NCBI RefSeq assembly: GCF_039503195.1
Contig: NZ_JBCJKP010000001.1
Coordinates: 3,224,001 to 3,288,000, forward strand
From: Streptomyces mirabilis
GTDB lineage: Bacteria; Actinomycetota; Actinomycetes; Streptomycetales; Streptomycetaceae
DNA: 64,000 nucleotides
Direction: 5' to 3'
The notes beneath the pieces were generated by a model, which saw only the letters and a program-made list of their open reading frames with translations, had not been told where the DNA came from and ran no database searches. Shown one piece after another: positions 33,813 through 42,874 of this stretch; position 1 is the stretch's first letter, and each line of letters starts with the position of its first letter. Both the position numbers and the translations under genes were made by a program.

Positions 33813-35252
33813 TCAGCCCAGGGCCGCCACCCGATCCCGGTAGCCCCGTACGGGTGCCGCGTCCCGGTACGGTTCGAGCCGCCGCTCGAAGTCCCGTACG
33901 TACTCGACGGCTCGGACCGACCGCATCTCCGCCGCCTGCCCCGCGGCCTCGGCACCCAACAGGCAGGCCTGGTCGAGCTCCCCGAGCCCGAGCCGTGCCG
34001 AGGCGAGCACCACCCGGCAGAACAGCCGGCTGCGCGCGAAGCCGGGCGCCCGCAACTGCAGCGAGCGCTCGGCGTGCTGCGCCGCGGCCCGGTACTGCTG
34101 CAGATCCCGGTGGCAGTGCCCGAACTCGTCGGCGAGCTGCGCCTCGTCGAAGAACCGTGCCCAGTGCGGGGCCTCGTCCCCCGGCCGAGCGGATTCGAGG
34201 GCCCGCTCGGCGCGCACCAGCGACGCCGTGCAGGCCCGCACCTCGCCGAGTACGCCGTGCCCGCGCGCCTCCACGGAGTGCAGCAGCGCCTGGACGACGG
34301 GCGGCACGGACGAGCCGACGCCCTGCTGCGCGACCCGGGCGAGCTGCACGGCCTCGCGCCCGTGGCCGAGGTAGACCGCCTGCCGGCTCATGGTGACCAG
34401 GACGTAGGAGCCGTACGCCCGGTCGCCGGCCGCCTGCGACAGCCGCAGCGCCTGCACGAAGTAGCGCTGCGCGAGCCCGTGCGCGCCGATGTCGTACGAG
34501 GTCCAGCCGGCGAGGCGGGTGAGGTCGGCGGCGGCCGCGAACAGGCGGCGGCCGGTCTGCTCGCCGTACGCGCCGCGCAGCATGGGCTCGGCCTCGTGCT
34601 CCAGGTAGCGGACCAGGGCCTGGCGGGCGTGGCCGCCGCCGTAGGCGTGGTCGAGGGCGCGGAACAGCTCGCCCACCGAGCGCAGGGCGGCGATGTCCCC
34701 GCCGGTGACCTTCTGGCCGGGGCCGCGTTCGGTCTGGCTGCGTTGGCGGGGGACCGCGGGCCGCCCCTGGGCGGGGATGCGCGCGGCGGCCTGGTCACCG
34801 CGGCTCACCCGGTCGTCGGCCCGTCCGATCAGCCAGTCGCGGCTGGGGACGACGAGTCCCGCCGGGGTGAAGGCGATCTTGCGGAGCTCGGCGTGGCTGC
34901 CGGAGTCCTTGCGCCACAGGCCGCTGACGATGTCGACGGCCTCCTCGGGGGTCGCGGCGAACTCGAGGCCCGCGTAGACCGGCGCGCAGGCGTCGAGCCC
35001 GAGGTCCTGCGCGGTGAGGCGACGGCCGAGGCGCCGTGTGAACACCTCGGCGATGAGGGCGGGCGTGGTGCCGCGGGGCTGCTGCCCGCGCAGCCACCGC
35101 GTCACCGATGTCTTGTCATATCTCAGGTCAAGTCCGTGTTCGAGTCCGAGCTGGTCCACGCGACGGGCGAGACCTGCGTTGGAGAACCCCGCTTCTGCGA
35201 TGAGCGCGGCGAGCTGGCGATTGGGAGTGCGCTGCGCGGGTCGTTCCGTCAT
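33813..35252 (-). CDS. HTH/TPR-type transcriptional regulator (NsdA-like)
   Basis: Regulator of 479 residues. The N-terminus (about 10-75) reads as an XRE-like helix-turn-helix: ALIAEAGFSNAGLARRVDQLG then TSVTRWLRGQQPRGTTPALIAEVFTRRLG. The C-terminal two thirds are TPR-like helical repeats (for example RYFVQALRLSQAAGDRAYGSYVLV and LQQYRAAAQHAERSLQL). This matches a Streptomyces family that includes NsdA-like developmental regulators; the exact role is not known. Start ATG 35252 has AGGAG 12 bases upstream; an ATG at 35282 is an alternative. The inverted repeat at 35275-35296 could serve autoregulation. Confidence 0.82.
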   Translation of the reverse strand: MTERPAQRTPNRQLAALIAEAGFSNAGLARRVDQLGLEHGLDLRYDKTSVTRWLRGQQPRGTTPALIAEVFTRRLGRRLTAQDLGLDACAPVYAGLEFAATPEEAVDIVSGLWRKDSGSHAELRKIAFTPAGLVVPSRDWLIGRADDRVSRGDQAAARIPAQGRPAVPRQRSQTERGPGQKVTGGDIAALRSVGELFRALDHAYGGGHARQALVRYLEHEAEPMLRGAYGEQTGRRLFAAAADLTRLAGWTSYDIGAHGLAQRYFVQALRLSQAAGDRAYGSYVLVTMSRQAVYLGHGREAVQLARVAQQGVGSSVPPVVQALLHSVEARGHGVLGEVRACTASLVRAERALESARPGDEAPHWARFFDEAQLADEFGHCHRDLQQYRAAAQHAERSLQLRAPGFARSRLFCRVVLASARLGLGELDQACLLGAEAAGQAAEMRSVRAVEYVRDFERRLEPYRDAAPVRGYRDRVAALG

Positions 35253-35274
35253 CTGCGGTGCGGTCTCCTGCCTT

Positions 35275-35296
35275 CCGGGCATCACTGGGTGCCCGG
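35275..35296. promoter_or_regulatory. Inverted repeat upstream of the TPR regulator
   Basis: CCGGGCA and TGCCCGG separated by 8 bases, 23 bp upstream of the chosen regulator start. It is a possible operator or leader hairpin. The rest of the 302-bp gap to lipB holds three AGGTTCT repeats (35477-35535) and a TTGACC hexamer at 35401, with no convincing promoter. Confidence 0.35.
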
Positions 35297-35554
35297 ATTG
35301 CCTGTGAGCAGCCCTTATGGCCTCATGGACGGCGCGAATGTAGCGGAGAGTAAGCACCTGATCGCACGCATCGGCATACATTCATCCGATCGTGTGAGGA
35401 TTGACCGCTGGGCTGACGCGCACGGCCCGGACGTACAGTGGCGTGGGCGCGTTACGTACCTGACGAAAGGTTCTTTCGCCTGCCGCGCAACGGGCCCGCC
35501 GGTTGCCACACCACAGGTTCTGAAGGTTCTGAGGCTTCTAGGGAGGCGCTTGCC

Positions 35555-36352
35555 GTGAGTGAGTTGCGGTTCGTCCGCATGGGATTCGGTGCCGAGGCCG
35601 TGGAGTACCAAGAGGCCTGGGACGAGCAGCGCCGCGTGCATGCCGCCCGTTTCCTGGACGAGGTCCCCGACACCTGTCTGCTCCTGGAGCACCCGCCGGT
35701 CTACACGGCGGGCCGGCGTACGGCGGACAGCGAACGACCCCTCGACGGCACGCCCGTGGTCGACGTGGACCGCGGCGGCAAGATCACCTGGCACGGGCCC
35801 GGGCAGCTCGTGGGCTACCCGATCCAGAAGCTGCCGCGCCCGGTGGACGTGGTGGCGCACCTGCGGCGGCTCGAAGAGGTCATGATCCGGGTCTGCGCCG
35901 AGTTCGGCGTCGAGACCAGCCGGGTGGAGGGCCGGGCGGGCGTCTGGGTCCTGGGCGATCCCGTCGCCGCGCGCCCCTCCCTCGGCGGGCTCTCCCTCGA
36001 CTTCGACCCGCGGCTGACGGACGAGGAGTTCGACCCCCGTCTGAACGGGCCCGAGTACGCGCCCTCCAACGCCGGGCAGCGGCGCGAGGACCGGAAGATC
36101 TGCGCCATGGGGATCCGGGTCGCCAAGGGCGTCACGATGCACGGCTTCGCCCTGAACGTGAATCCGGACACATCCTCTTTCGACAAGATCATCCCGTGCG
36201 GGATCAGGGACGCGGGGGTGACGTCCCTGGCGTACGAGCTGGGGCGCGACGTCACCATCGCCGAGGTCCTGCCGGTCGCGGAGAAGCACCTCCGCGACGT
36301 CCTGGAGAACGCCGACCTGCGCCCCCGCGAGGTCGAACGGGCCTCGGCCTGA
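35555..36352 (+). CDS. lipB: Octanoyltransferase LipB
   Basis: Transfers octanoate from acyl carrier protein to lipoyl-domain lysines, the first step of endogenous lipoylation; 265 residues. It shows [59 protein letters not shown] (catalytic Lys) and [14 protein letters not shown] (catalytic Cys, about residue 215). The start is GTG 35555, 8 bases after GGGAGG. lipA follows after a repeat-containing 275-bp gap. Targets in this window include the E2 protein at 19.6 kb. Confidence 0.95.
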   Translation: MSELRFVRMGFGAEAVEYQEAWDEQRRVHAARFLDEVPDTCLLLEHPPVYTAGRRTADSERPLDGTPVVDVDRGGKITWHGPGQLVGYPIQKLPRPVDVVAHLRRLEEVMIRVCAEFGVETSRVEGRAGVWVLGDPVAARPSLGGLSLDFDPRLTDEEFDPRLNGPEYAPSNAGQRREDRKICAMGIRVAKGVTMHGFALNVNPDTSSFDKIIPCGIRDAGVTSLAYELGRDVTIAEVLPVAEKHLRDVLENADLRPREVERASA

Positions 36353-36363
36353 CAGAGGTCGAA

Positions 36364-36535
36364 TCCGGGTGAGTGGGGGTTGCTCGCACAGTTCTCCGCG
36401 CCCCTGAGAGCCTTCAGCCCGTCCGGCGTTTGCGGACGAGGCCGTTCAGGCCGGTCGGGCACTCGGGGGCGGAGCCCCCGAGTGGGGAGGGGACGGGCAG
36501 GGGCGGCGGGGGCGAGAAAACCCCCGGGAATGCAC
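36364..36535. repeat. Dispersed intergenic repeat (reverse orientation)
   Basis: Between lipB and lipA, with CACAGTTCTCCGCGCCCCTG and CCGTCCGGCGTTTGCGGACG, the reverse complement of the repeat core. It ends in GGGGCGGAGCCCCC-like hairpin sequence and a GGGCAGGGGCGGCGGGGGCG tail. Confidence 0.75.
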
Positions 36536-36627
36536 CCCCGGTCCGCAAGGTTGCCCACCCCGGGGGCCGAGAACCGTACGGGCGTACCCTGGTGTACGCC
36601 GAAGAATCGAAGCTACAGGGAGCCGAT

Positions 36628-37593
36628 GTGTCCGCAGTCGCACCCGACGGACGCAAAATGCTGCGCCTGGAGGTCCGGAACGCCCAGACCCCCATCGAGC
36701 GCAAGCCCGAGTGGATCAAGACCCGGGCGAAAATGGGCCCCGAGTACACGAAGATGCAGAACCTCGTGAAGAGCGAGGGCCTGCACACGGTCTGCCAGGA
36801 GGCGGGCTGCCCCAACATCTACGAGTGCTGGGAAGACCGCGAGGCCACGTTCCTCATCGGCGGCGACCAGTGCACCCGGCGCTGTGACTTCTGCCAGATC
36901 GACACGGGCAAGCCGGAGGCACTCGACCGCGACGAGCCTCGTCGCGTGGGCGAGTCCGTGGTCACGATGGACCTGAACTACGCCACCATCACCGGCGTCG
37001 CCCGCGACGACCTGGAGGACGGCGGAGCGTGGCTGTACGCCGAGACGGTCCGCCAGATCCACCGGCAGACGGCGGAGCGCGAGGCCGGCCGCACCAAGGT
37101 CGAACTCCTCGCCCCCGACTTCAACGCCGAGCCCGCCCAGCTCGCCGAGGTCTTCTCGTCGCGCCCCGAGGTCTTCGCGCACAACGTCGAGACGGTCCCC
37201 CGGATCTTCAAGCGCATCCGTCCGGGCTTCCGCTACGAGCGCTCGCTGAAGGTCATCACCGAGGCGCGCGACTACGGTCTGGTCACGAAGTCGAACCTCA
37301 TCCTCGGCATGGGCGAGACCCGCGAGGAGGTCAGCGAGGCTCTCACGCAGCTGCACGAGGCGGGCTGCGAGCTGGTGACCATCACGCAGTACCTGCGTCC
37401 CTCCGTGCGCCACCACCCCGTCGAGCGCTGGGTCAAGCCGCACGAGTTCGTGGAGCTGAAGGAGGAGGCCGAGCAGATCGGCTTCTCCGGTGTCATGTCG
37501 GGCCCGCTGGTGCGCTCCTCGTACCGCGCCGGCCGGCTGTACCAGATGGCCATCGAGAAGCGGGGCGCGTACGTCGCCTCACAGGCGGTCTGA
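36628..37593 (+). CDS. lipA: Lipoyl synthase LipA
   Basis: Radical-SAM enzyme of 321 residues that inserts two sulfurs into protein-bound octanoyl groups. The SAM cluster site CTRRCDFC is Cys82/Cys86/Cys89. The auxiliary cluster site is Cys56-x4-Cys61-x5-Cys67 ([12 protein letters not shown]). Other signatures are [43 protein letters not shown] and the C-terminal RSSYRAG with the cluster-ligand Ser. The start is GTG 36628 ([10 protein letters not shown]), with AGGGAG five bases upstream; upstream in-frame sequence belongs to the repeat. It ends before a perfect hairpin terminator. Confidence 0.96.
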   Translation: MSAVAPDGRKMLRLEVRNAQTPIERKPEWIKTRAKMGPEYTKMQNLVKSEGLHTVCQEAGCPNIYECWEDREATFLIGGDQCTRRCDFCQIDTGKPEALDRDEPRRVGESVVTMDLNYATITGVARDDLEDGGAWLYAETVRQIHRQTAEREAGRTKVELLAPDFNAEPAQLAEVFSSRPEVFAHNVETVPRIFKRIRPGFRYERSLKVITEARDYGLVTKSNLILGMGETREEVSEALTQLHEAGCELVTITQYLRPSVRHHPVERWVKPHEFVELKEEAEQIGFSGVMSGPLVRSSYRAGRLYQMAIEKRGAYVASQAV

Positions 37594-37643
37594 ACACCCG
37601 TACGGAGTAGTGCGGGCGACACAATTTAAAACGCCGTACAACC

Positions 37644-37672
37644 CGAGCGGTGGCACTCAGTGCCACCGCTCG
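37644..37672 (+). terminator. Hairpin terminator after lipA
   Basis: Perfect 13-bp stem (CGAGCGGTGGCAC with its complement) around TCA, 50 bp after the lipA stop. Confidence 0.85.
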
Positions 37673-37799
37673 CGTGTGAATCGGCGCACAAGCAACTCCC
37701 CTCACAATGTGGCCAATTCACCGCGCTGCGGACCGTCCGCGCAGATGGGGACAGGCGTCAGGACGGCGTCATGCTGGAGGCCCGCCGCATCAAGGCTTC

Positions 37800-37840
37800 A
37801 TTGGTGTTTGACCGGTCGGTCACGCCCTGGTAACACCAAT
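37800..37840. promoter_or_regulatory. Nested inverted repeats upstream of the 65-aa gene
   Basis: ATTGGTGTT (37800-37808) pairs with AACACCAAT (37832-37840). Inside lies TGACCGGTCGGTCA with 5-bp arms. It is 69 bp before the small gene start, so it may be an operator or a leader structure. The rest of the 315-bp gap holds the lipA terminator and nothing else recognisable. Confidence 0.4.
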
Positions 37841-37908
37841 CAGTGACCCTGGTCTTACGCCACGTACCGCCCCGTCCAGAGCCGCCATCCCGAGGGGGGA
37901 CCTCCATC

Positions 37909-38106
37909 ATGCAGGCCGCGCCCGTACGCGCCACAGCCATCCCGTCGTTCACCGATGCACTCCGTGCCGTCGAGTCGCTGCTCATGAGCAGCGGTCAGCG
38001 CACCGCCCGCCGCAACGCCTGGGCCTCCGTCCTGGAGGATCGCCGCCGCGCCAAGGACCGGGTCGAGGCGCAGCGCGTGCTGGAGTCCGTGGCGCCGCGT
38101 TCGTAG
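37909..38106 (+). CDS. Small conserved hypothetical protein (65 aa)
   Basis: Basic soluble protein of 65 residues: MQAAPVRATAIPSFTDALRAVESLLMSSG then QRTARRNAWASVLEDRRRAKDRVEAQRVLESV, predicted mostly helical. The ribosome site is GAGGGGGGA, 8 bases before the ATG. It is located between lipA and the DUF4191 gene, a place where a small protein recurs in Streptomyces as I remember it. There are no catalytic motifs, and its function is unknown. Confidence 0.75.
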   Translation: MQAAPVRATAIPSFTDALRAVESLLMSSGQRTARRNAWASVLEDRRRAKDRVEAQRVLESVAPRS

Positions 38107-38195
38107 CCGTCGCCGGACCCCCCGTGCGGGCGCTGCCGCCGCCTGCCCGGACACTGCCGTCGTCGGCGCTTGTCGGGCCACGTAGACTTCGTGGC

Positions 38196-38897
38196 ATGGC
38201 GAGGAAGGAAACTGCAGCGGACGCTGCTAACCCCGGGCGACTCAAGCAGATCGCCCTGACCTACAAGATGACTCGCAAGGCCGACTCCAAGATCGGTCTT
38301 GTACTCGCGGCAGTCGGAATCGTCACCTTCGGTGTCTTCCTCGCGATCGGCCTCTTGATCGACCACCCGTACTACCTGGGCATTCTCGGCCTCCTGCTCG
38401 CCTTCCTCGCGACGGCGATCGTCTTCGGGCGCAGGGCCGAGCGAGCCGCGTTCGGACAGATGGAGGGCCAGCCCGGCGCAGCAGCGGCCGTGCTGGACAA
38501 CATCGGCCGGGGCTGGACCACGACTCCGGCGGTGGCGATGAACCGCAGCCAGGACGTGGTGCACCGCGCGGTCGGCAAGGCCGGCATCGTGCTGGTGGCC
38601 GAGGGCAACCCGAACCGGGTGAAGAGCCTGCTGGCGGCCGAGAAGAAGAAGATGGCGCGGATCGTCGCCGATGTGCCCGTGCACGACGTGCTCGTGGGCT
38701 CCGGCGAGGGTCAGGTGGAGCTCAAGAAGCTCCGCACGACGATGCTGAAGTTCCCCCGCGTCCTGACCGGCCCGCAGGTGACGGCCACCAACGACCGGCT
38801 GCGCGCGATGGGCGACCTGATGAGCAACATGCCTCTTCCGAAGGGTCCGATGCCCAAGGGCATGCGGATGCCGCGCGGCGGACCGAAGGCCCGCTGA
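38196..38897 (+). CDS. DUF4191 membrane protein
   Basis: Conserved actinobacterial protein of 233 residues: MARKETAADAANPGRLKQIALTYKMTRKADSKIG, two adjacent hydrophobic helices (about 40-90, LVLAAVGIVTFGVFLAIGLL and YLGILGLLLAFLATAIVF), then a soluble C-terminal domain rich in Lys/Arg ending PKGMRMPRGGPKAR. This is the DUF4191 family, typically next to lipA and glnA. Function unknown. The start is ATG 38196. A 22-bp-stem hairpin follows. Confidence 0.9.
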   Translation: MARKETAADAANPGRLKQIALTYKMTRKADSKIGLVLAAVGIVTFGVFLAIGLLIDHPYYLGILGLLLAFLATAIVFGRRAERAAFGQMEGQPGAAAAVLDNIGRGWTTTPAVAMNRSQDVVHRAVGKAGIVLVAEGNPNRVKSLLAAEKKKMARIVADVPVHDVLVGSGEGQVELKKLRTTMLKFPRVLTGPQVTATNDRLRAMGDLMSNMPLPKGPMPKGMRMPRGGPKAR

Positions 38898-38915
38898 CAC
38901 TCCTCTGAGCAGCGT

Positions 38916-38963
38916 TACGACGATGGGGGCGCCCGGATCACTCCGGGCGCCCCCATCGTCGTA
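38916..38963. terminator. Long perfect hairpin terminator
   Basis: 22-bp perfect stem around TCAC, between the convergent DUF4191 and RDD genes; it likely serves both. Confidence 0.9.
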
Positions 38964-39011
38964 CTCCTCGCCGTACGGCCTGATGTCCTCGTACGGCGTC
39001 GTGCCCGGTCG

Positions 39012-39512
39012 CTAGGCCCGGACCTCGATCGTGCGGGCCATGCGGTCGTGCAGGCCGCGGCCGTCGCGGTCCCAGATCAGGGCGGGGATGGCCACGCACA
39101 GCAGGGCGGTGCGCAGCAGGACGCGGAGCGGGTTGAGACGGCCACCGCCCTCGGGGACGATCCGCAGGCCCAGGAGGCGCTTGCCCGGGGTGAAGCCGAC
39201 CGTGCCGACGGTCAGGACGCCCAGGACGAAGAAGACGAGCAGGGCCCAGTTGCCCGTCGCCCCCGGCTTGTAGCCGTGGGTGAGCAGTCCGTATGCGATC
39301 AACAGGCACAGGGCCCAGTCGATGGCGAGGGCGCCCAGCCTGCGGCCGGGGCGGGCGATGGAGCCGGGGCCCTGTTCCGGCAGACCCAGCTGTTCGCCCC
39401 GGTATCCGAGGTCGGCACCGGCGTCCTCCAGGGCCGCGCGGGGTCCGGAGAGCCACGATCCGATTGCTTGCCTGTTGTCCACCCGTCCACGGTACTGCGC
39501 CCGTTTTGCCAT
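39012..39512 (-). CDS. RDD-family membrane protein
   Basis: Membrane protein of 166 residues. A soluble N-terminal part containing QAIGSWLSGPRAALEDAGADLGYRGEQLGL precedes the RDD domain (RPGRRLGALAIDWALCLLIAYGLL, then FTPGKRLLGLRIV and IPALIWDRDGRGLHDRMARTIEV) with about three helices. The Arg-Asp-Asp signature residues are present in modified form (R..D..DR). RDD proteins are proposed transport-associated proteins. The start is ATG 39512; GTG 39482 (VDNRQAIGSW) is an equally likely alternative. It is divergent from glnA. Confidence 0.85.
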   Translation of the reverse strand: MAKRAQYRGRVDNRQAIGSWLSGPRAALEDAGADLGYRGEQLGLPEQGPGSIARPGRRLGALAIDWALCLLIAYGLLTHGYKPGATGNWALLVFFVLGVLTVGTVGFTPGKRLLGLRIVPEGGGRLNPLRVLLRTALLCVAIPALIWDRDGRGLHDRMARTIEVRA

Positions 39513-39544
39513 GCGGACAGGAGGGGCCTGGCGACCCCGGGTCG

Positions 39545-39583
39545 GTTAACTTGGGCGAAACAAATGGGTCACGCTGGAGAAAT
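39545..39583 (+). promoter_or_regulatory. GlnR-type operator of glnA
   Basis: Four boxes with exact 6-bp spacings: GTTAAC (39545), GAAAC (39557), GTCAC (39568), GAAAT (39579). This fits the GlnR consensus gTnAc-n6-GaAAc repeated. It lies 99 bp upstream of the glnA ATG, and a -10-like TATGGT follows at 39594. Confidence 0.85.
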
Positions 39584-39681
39584 CCCCCATCCCTATGGTC
39601 GGCTGCAGCGTGTGCCACCGCACTGGCCGCACGAACGAACTACCACCCCGGTCCACTGTGGGCGGGAGTAGGAGGAGCTGG

Positions 39682-41091
39682 ATGTTCCAGAACGCCGACG
39701 AGGCCAAGAAGTTCATCGCGGACGAGGACGTCAAGTTCGTCGACGTCCGCTTCTGCGACCTGCCGGGCGTGATGCAGCACTTCACGATCCCGGCCGAGGC
39801 CTTCGACCCGGCCGAGGAGCTCGCGTTCGACGGTTCCTCGATCCGCGGTTTCCAGGCCATCCACGAGTCCGACATGGCGCTCCGCGCCGACCTGTCCACC
39901 GCGCGCGTCGACCCCTTCCGCCGCGACAAGACGGTCAACATCAACTTCTTCATCCACGACCCGATCACGGGCGAGCAGTACTCCCGTGACCCGCGCAACG
40001 TGGCGAAGAAGGCCGAGGCCTACCTCGCCTCCACCGGCATCGCCGACACCGCGTTCTTCGGCCCCGAGGCCGAGTTCTACGTCTTCGACAGCGTGCGCTT
40101 CGACACCAAGTCGAACGAGGCCTTCTACCACATCGACTCCGAGGCCGGCGCCTGGAACACCGGCGCCATCGAGGACAACCGTGGTTACAAGGTCCGCTAC
40201 AAGGGCGGCTACTTCCCGACCCCGCCGGTCGACCACTTCGCCGACCTGCGTGCCGAGATCTCCCTGGAGCTGGCCAAGTCCGGCCTCCAGGTCGAGCGCC
40301 AGCACCACGAGGTGGGCACCGCCGGCCAGGCCGAGATCAACTACAAGTTCAACACGCTGCTCGCCGCGGCCGACGACCTCCAGCTCTTCAAGTACATCGT
40401 GAAGAACGTCGCCTGGCGCAACGGCAAGACCGCGACCTTCATGCCGAAGCCGATCTTCGGCGACAACGGTTCGGGCATGCACGTCCACCAGTCTCTGTGG
40501 GCCAACGGCGACCCGCTGTTCTACGACGAGGCCGGTTACGCGGGCCTCTCGGACACCGCCCGCTACTACATCGGCGGCATCCTCAAGCACGCCCCGTCGC
40601 TCCTCGCCTTCACGAACCCGACGGTGAACTCGTACCACCGTCTGGTCCCCGGCTTCGAGGCCCCGGTCAACCTGGTGTACTCGCAGCGCAACCGCTCCGC
40701 GGCCATGCGTATCCCGATCACCGGTTCGAACCCGAAGGCCAAGCGCGTCGAGTTCCGTGCGCCCGACTCCTCCGGCAACCCGTACCTGGCCTTCTCGGCC
40801 CTGCTGCTCGCGGGCCTCGACGGCATCAAGAACAAGGTCGAGCCGGCCGAGCCGATCGACAAGGACCTCTACGAGCTCGCCCCCGAGGAGCACGCGGGCG
40901 TCGCCCAGGTCCCGACCTCCCTCCCGGCCGTCCTCGACCGCCTCGAGGCCGACCACGAGTTCCTGCTCGCGGGCGACGTCTTCACGTCCGACCTGATCGA
41001 GACGTGGATCGACTACAAGCGCACGAACGAGATCGCGCCGCTGCAGCTGCGTCCGCACCCGCACGAGTTCGAGCTGTACTACGATGTCTAA
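39682..41091 (+). CDS. glnA: Glutamine synthetase type I
   Basis: Cytosolic dodecameric GSI-beta enzyme of 469 residues making glutamine from glutamate, ammonia and ATP. Signatures are [63 protein letters not shown] and NRSAAMRIP. The adenylylation site is Tyr397 in [10 protein letters not shown], so activity is likely controlled by GlnE. Start ATG 39682 has a GGAGGAG site; longer in-frame sequence upstream crosses the promoter. Transcription should be GlnR-controlled through the operator at 39545. Two copies of AGATCGACGTCTGA sit around the stop codon, before the terminator. Confidence 0.97.
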   Translation: MFQNADEAKKFIADEDVKFVDVRFCDLPGVMQHFTIPAEAFDPAEELAFDGSSIRGFQAIHESDMALRADLSTARVDPFRRDKTVNINFFIHDPITGEQYSRDPRNVAKKAEAYLASTGIADTAFFGPEAEFYVFDSVRFDTKSNEAFYHIDSEAGAWNTGAIEDNRGYKVRYKGGYFPTPPVDHFADLRAEISLELAKSGLQVERQHHEVGTAGQAEINYKFNTLLAAADDLQLFKYIVKNVAWRNGKTATFMPKPIFGDNGSGMHVHQSLWANGDPLFYDEAGYAGLSDTARYYIGGILKHAPSLLAFTNPTVNSYHRLVPGFEAPVNLVYSQRNRSAAMRIPITGSNPKAKRVEFRAPDSSGNPYLAFSALLLAGLDGIKNKVEPAEPIDKDLYELAPEEHAGVAQVPTSLPAVLDRLEADHEFLLAGDVFTSDLIETWIDYKRTNEIAPLQLRPHPHEFELYYDV

Positions 41092-41142
41092 AAAAGATCG
41101 ACGTCTGAAGATCGACGTCTGAAGATCACGACGCCTGAAATA

Positions 41143-41177
41143 CTGAGGGCCGCCACCTTGCAGGTGGCGGCCCTCAG
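41143..41177. terminator. Hairpin terminator between glnA and the convergent gene
   Basis: Perfect 15-bp stem (CTGAGGGCCGCCACC with its complement) around TTGCA. It ends 10 bp before the stop of the converging minus-strand gene. Confidence 0.9.
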
Positions 41178-41187
41178 CCGTGGTCCG

Positions 41188-41508
41188 TCAGGGCACCACG
41201 ACGACTACGACTCCACCGCCGAAGCCGTTGTTGAAGCCGTTGTTGAAGCCGAAGCCGTTGTTGAAGCCGAAGCCGTTGTTGAAGCCGAAACGGTTGAAGC
41301 CGGCGTTGAAGCCGTTGTTGAAGCCGAAGCCGCAGTTCCCGAATCCACGGCCACCCCAGTTGGAACAGCCGAAGGTGGAGACTTGGGTCGGGGCCTTGGC
41401 CGGGGCAGCCGCCGAGGCCGTACCTGCTGCGCCGATCGCGGCGCCTCCGGCCATCAGAACGCCGATGGCGGATACCGCGAAGAAGCGCCTCGCACGTTGT
41501 GCCTTCAT
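41188..41508 (-). CDS. Secreted FGFNNGF-repeat protein (106 aa)
   Basis: Exported low-complexity protein. The signal peptide is MKAQRARRFFAVSAIGVLMA with a GTASAAA cleavage region. The mature part begins APAKAPTQVSTFGCSNWGGRGFGNCG (two Cys) and continues with about eight FNNGF/FGFNNG units, ending GGGVVVVVVP. The DNA repeat is built of 12-base GAAGCCGTTGTT and 18-base GAAGCCGAAGCCGTTGTT units. GGAGG lies before ATG 41508. The repeats suggest a surface or amyloid-prone, phase-separating polymer-like role (inference). I know no named family. It is divergent from htpX. Confidence 0.8.
   Translation of the reverse strand: MKAQRARRFFAVSAIGVLMAGGAAIGAAGTASAAAPAKAPTQVSTFGCSNWGGRGFGNCGFGFNNGFNAGFNRFGFNNGFGFNNGFGFNNGFNNGFGGGVVVVVVP
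41222..41340. repeat. 12/18-bp coding tandem repeats
   Basis: In-frame array of GAAGCCGTTGTT-type units coding for the Asn-Asn-Gly-Phe repeats of the secreted protein on the minus strand. Nearly identical units at the DNA level imply recent expansion by slippage. Confidence 0.85.
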
Positions 41509-41868
41509 GGATGAATCCTCCTTGCACCCCTCGTGCGGTCTTTCGGAGGCACGAGACGGATGGCAGATGGCCGTGACCGCGGCGGAGCGGGTCCGGCGCG
41601 ATTCTCGCCCGAGTACGGGGAGTACGTTCAAACCGCCGACGCGTGCAGCGGGCGTACTCCGATGGCGGCTCTTTTCATTAAGAGCTGCTCGCGAATAAAG
41701 GCTAGTCGGCGATCGACCACTCAGCATCTTGGGCGGAATCCCCCAGATCCCGCCCGGAATCCCACAGGATGCCTTTGCACCTCCTAGGGCTGTTCGGAAC
41801 CGCTTCATGGGCATCCGCAGGTGCACACTGGACAGCGGGACGAGTGCCTTACTGCGGGGGTGATGCAG
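41509..41868. other. Divergent intergenic region, secreted repeat protein / htpX
   Basis: 360 bp without a supported gene. It contains a small hairpin GCTCTT-TTCATT-AAGAGC (41668-41685) in an AT-richer patch, and a GGCGGAATCCC / CCCGGAATCCC partial direct repeat near 41730-41765. Promoters for both genes must lie here, but none stands out. Confidence 0.5.
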
Positions 41869-42792
41869 ATGCAGAGCCGGTTCCGGAGCGATCCGCGGTT
41901 GACCGTACGCATGACGGTCACGCTGTTCCTGCTCGGATTGCTGTACGTGGCCTTCGTCGCCGCGTTGATCGTGCTGCTGAAGTCCTGGGTGCTGGTCGTG
42001 GTCGTCGCGGCCCTGGTTCTCGGCGCTCAGTACTGGTTCTCGGACCGGATCGCGCTCTACGCGATGCACGGCCGGATCGTGGAGCGCGAGGAGTATCCGC
42101 AGCTGCACGGGGTCGTCGACCGGCTGTGCGCCGTCGCGGACATGCCGAAGCCGCTGGTCGCCGTGTCGGACATCGACATGCCGAACGCGTTCGCGACCGG
42201 GCGGAACGCCGATCACGCGGTCCTGTGCGTGACCACCGGGCTGCTGCGGCGCCTGGAGCCCGACGAACTGGAGGGCGTGCTCGCGCACGAGCTGTCGCAC
42301 GTGGCGCACAAGGACGTCGCCGTGATCACCGTGGCCTCGTTCCTCGGGGTGATCGCCGGGCTGATCGTGCGGTTCGCCTTCTACTCCCAGCTCTTCGGCG
42401 GGCGCGGCCGCAAGGACCAGAACACCGTGGCGATCTTCATGGCGGTGATGGCCGTCTCCGCGGCCGTGTACGCGATCAGCTTCCTGCTGATCCGGGCCCT
42501 GTCCCGGTACCGCGAGCTGGCCGCCGACCGGTCCGCCGCCCTGCTCACCGGCCGGCCCTCGGCTCTGGCGTCCGCGCTGACGAAGGTCTCCGGGGACATC
42601 GCGCGGATCCCGACCAAGGACCTGCGGACGGCCCAGGCGTTCAACGCGTTCTACTTCACGCCCGCCTTCGGTGCCGAACCCGGGATCGCGAAGCTCTTCT
42701 CGACCCACCCCAGCCTGGAGCAGCGGCTCGAACAACTGGGCAGGATCTCGGCGGAGCTGGGTGAGGCGGCGACTCCGGAAAACACCGCCTGA
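41869..42792 (+). CDS. htpX: HtpX-like M48 zinc metalloprotease
   Basis: Membrane protease of 307 residues for quality control of membrane proteins. Two N-terminal helices (RMTVTLFLLGLLYVAFVAALIVLL and VLVVVVAALVLGA) precede the active site HELSH (His140-Glu141-His144) in LAHELSHVAHKD. Two further helices follow, then RYRELAADRSAALL carrying the third zinc ligand Glu. The start is ATG 41869 (MQSRFRSDPRLTVRM), eight bases from GGGGG; ATG 41863 is too close to it. It is followed after 82 bp by pspAB, a typical pairing. Confidence 0.94.
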   Translation: MQSRFRSDPRLTVRMTVTLFLLGLLYVAFVAALIVLLKSWVLVVVVAALVLGAQYWFSDRIALYAMHGRIVEREEYPQLHGVVDRLCAVADMPKPLVAVSDIDMPNAFATGRNADHAVLCVTTGLLRRLEPDELEGVLAHELSHVAHKDVAVITVASFLGVIAGLIVRFAFYSQLFGGRGRKDQNTVAIFMAVMAVSAAVYAISFLLIRALSRYRELAADRSAALLTGRPSALASALTKVSGDIARIPTKDLRTAQAFNAFYFTPAFGAEPGIAKLFSTHPSLEQRLEQLGRISAELGEAATPENTA

Positions 42793-42874
42793 CTCTCCTG
42801 CCCGCCCCTTCCCGACCCACCCTGCTCGTCCTGGGCCATGGCCCTTCGTCCCTTCCGGAAAGGCGGCCGACTGC

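Noticed and set aside
41222..41340. Possible CRISPR-like repeat array
   Set aside because: Repeats are 12/18 bp, in frame with a secreted protein and lack spacers; they are coding repeats.
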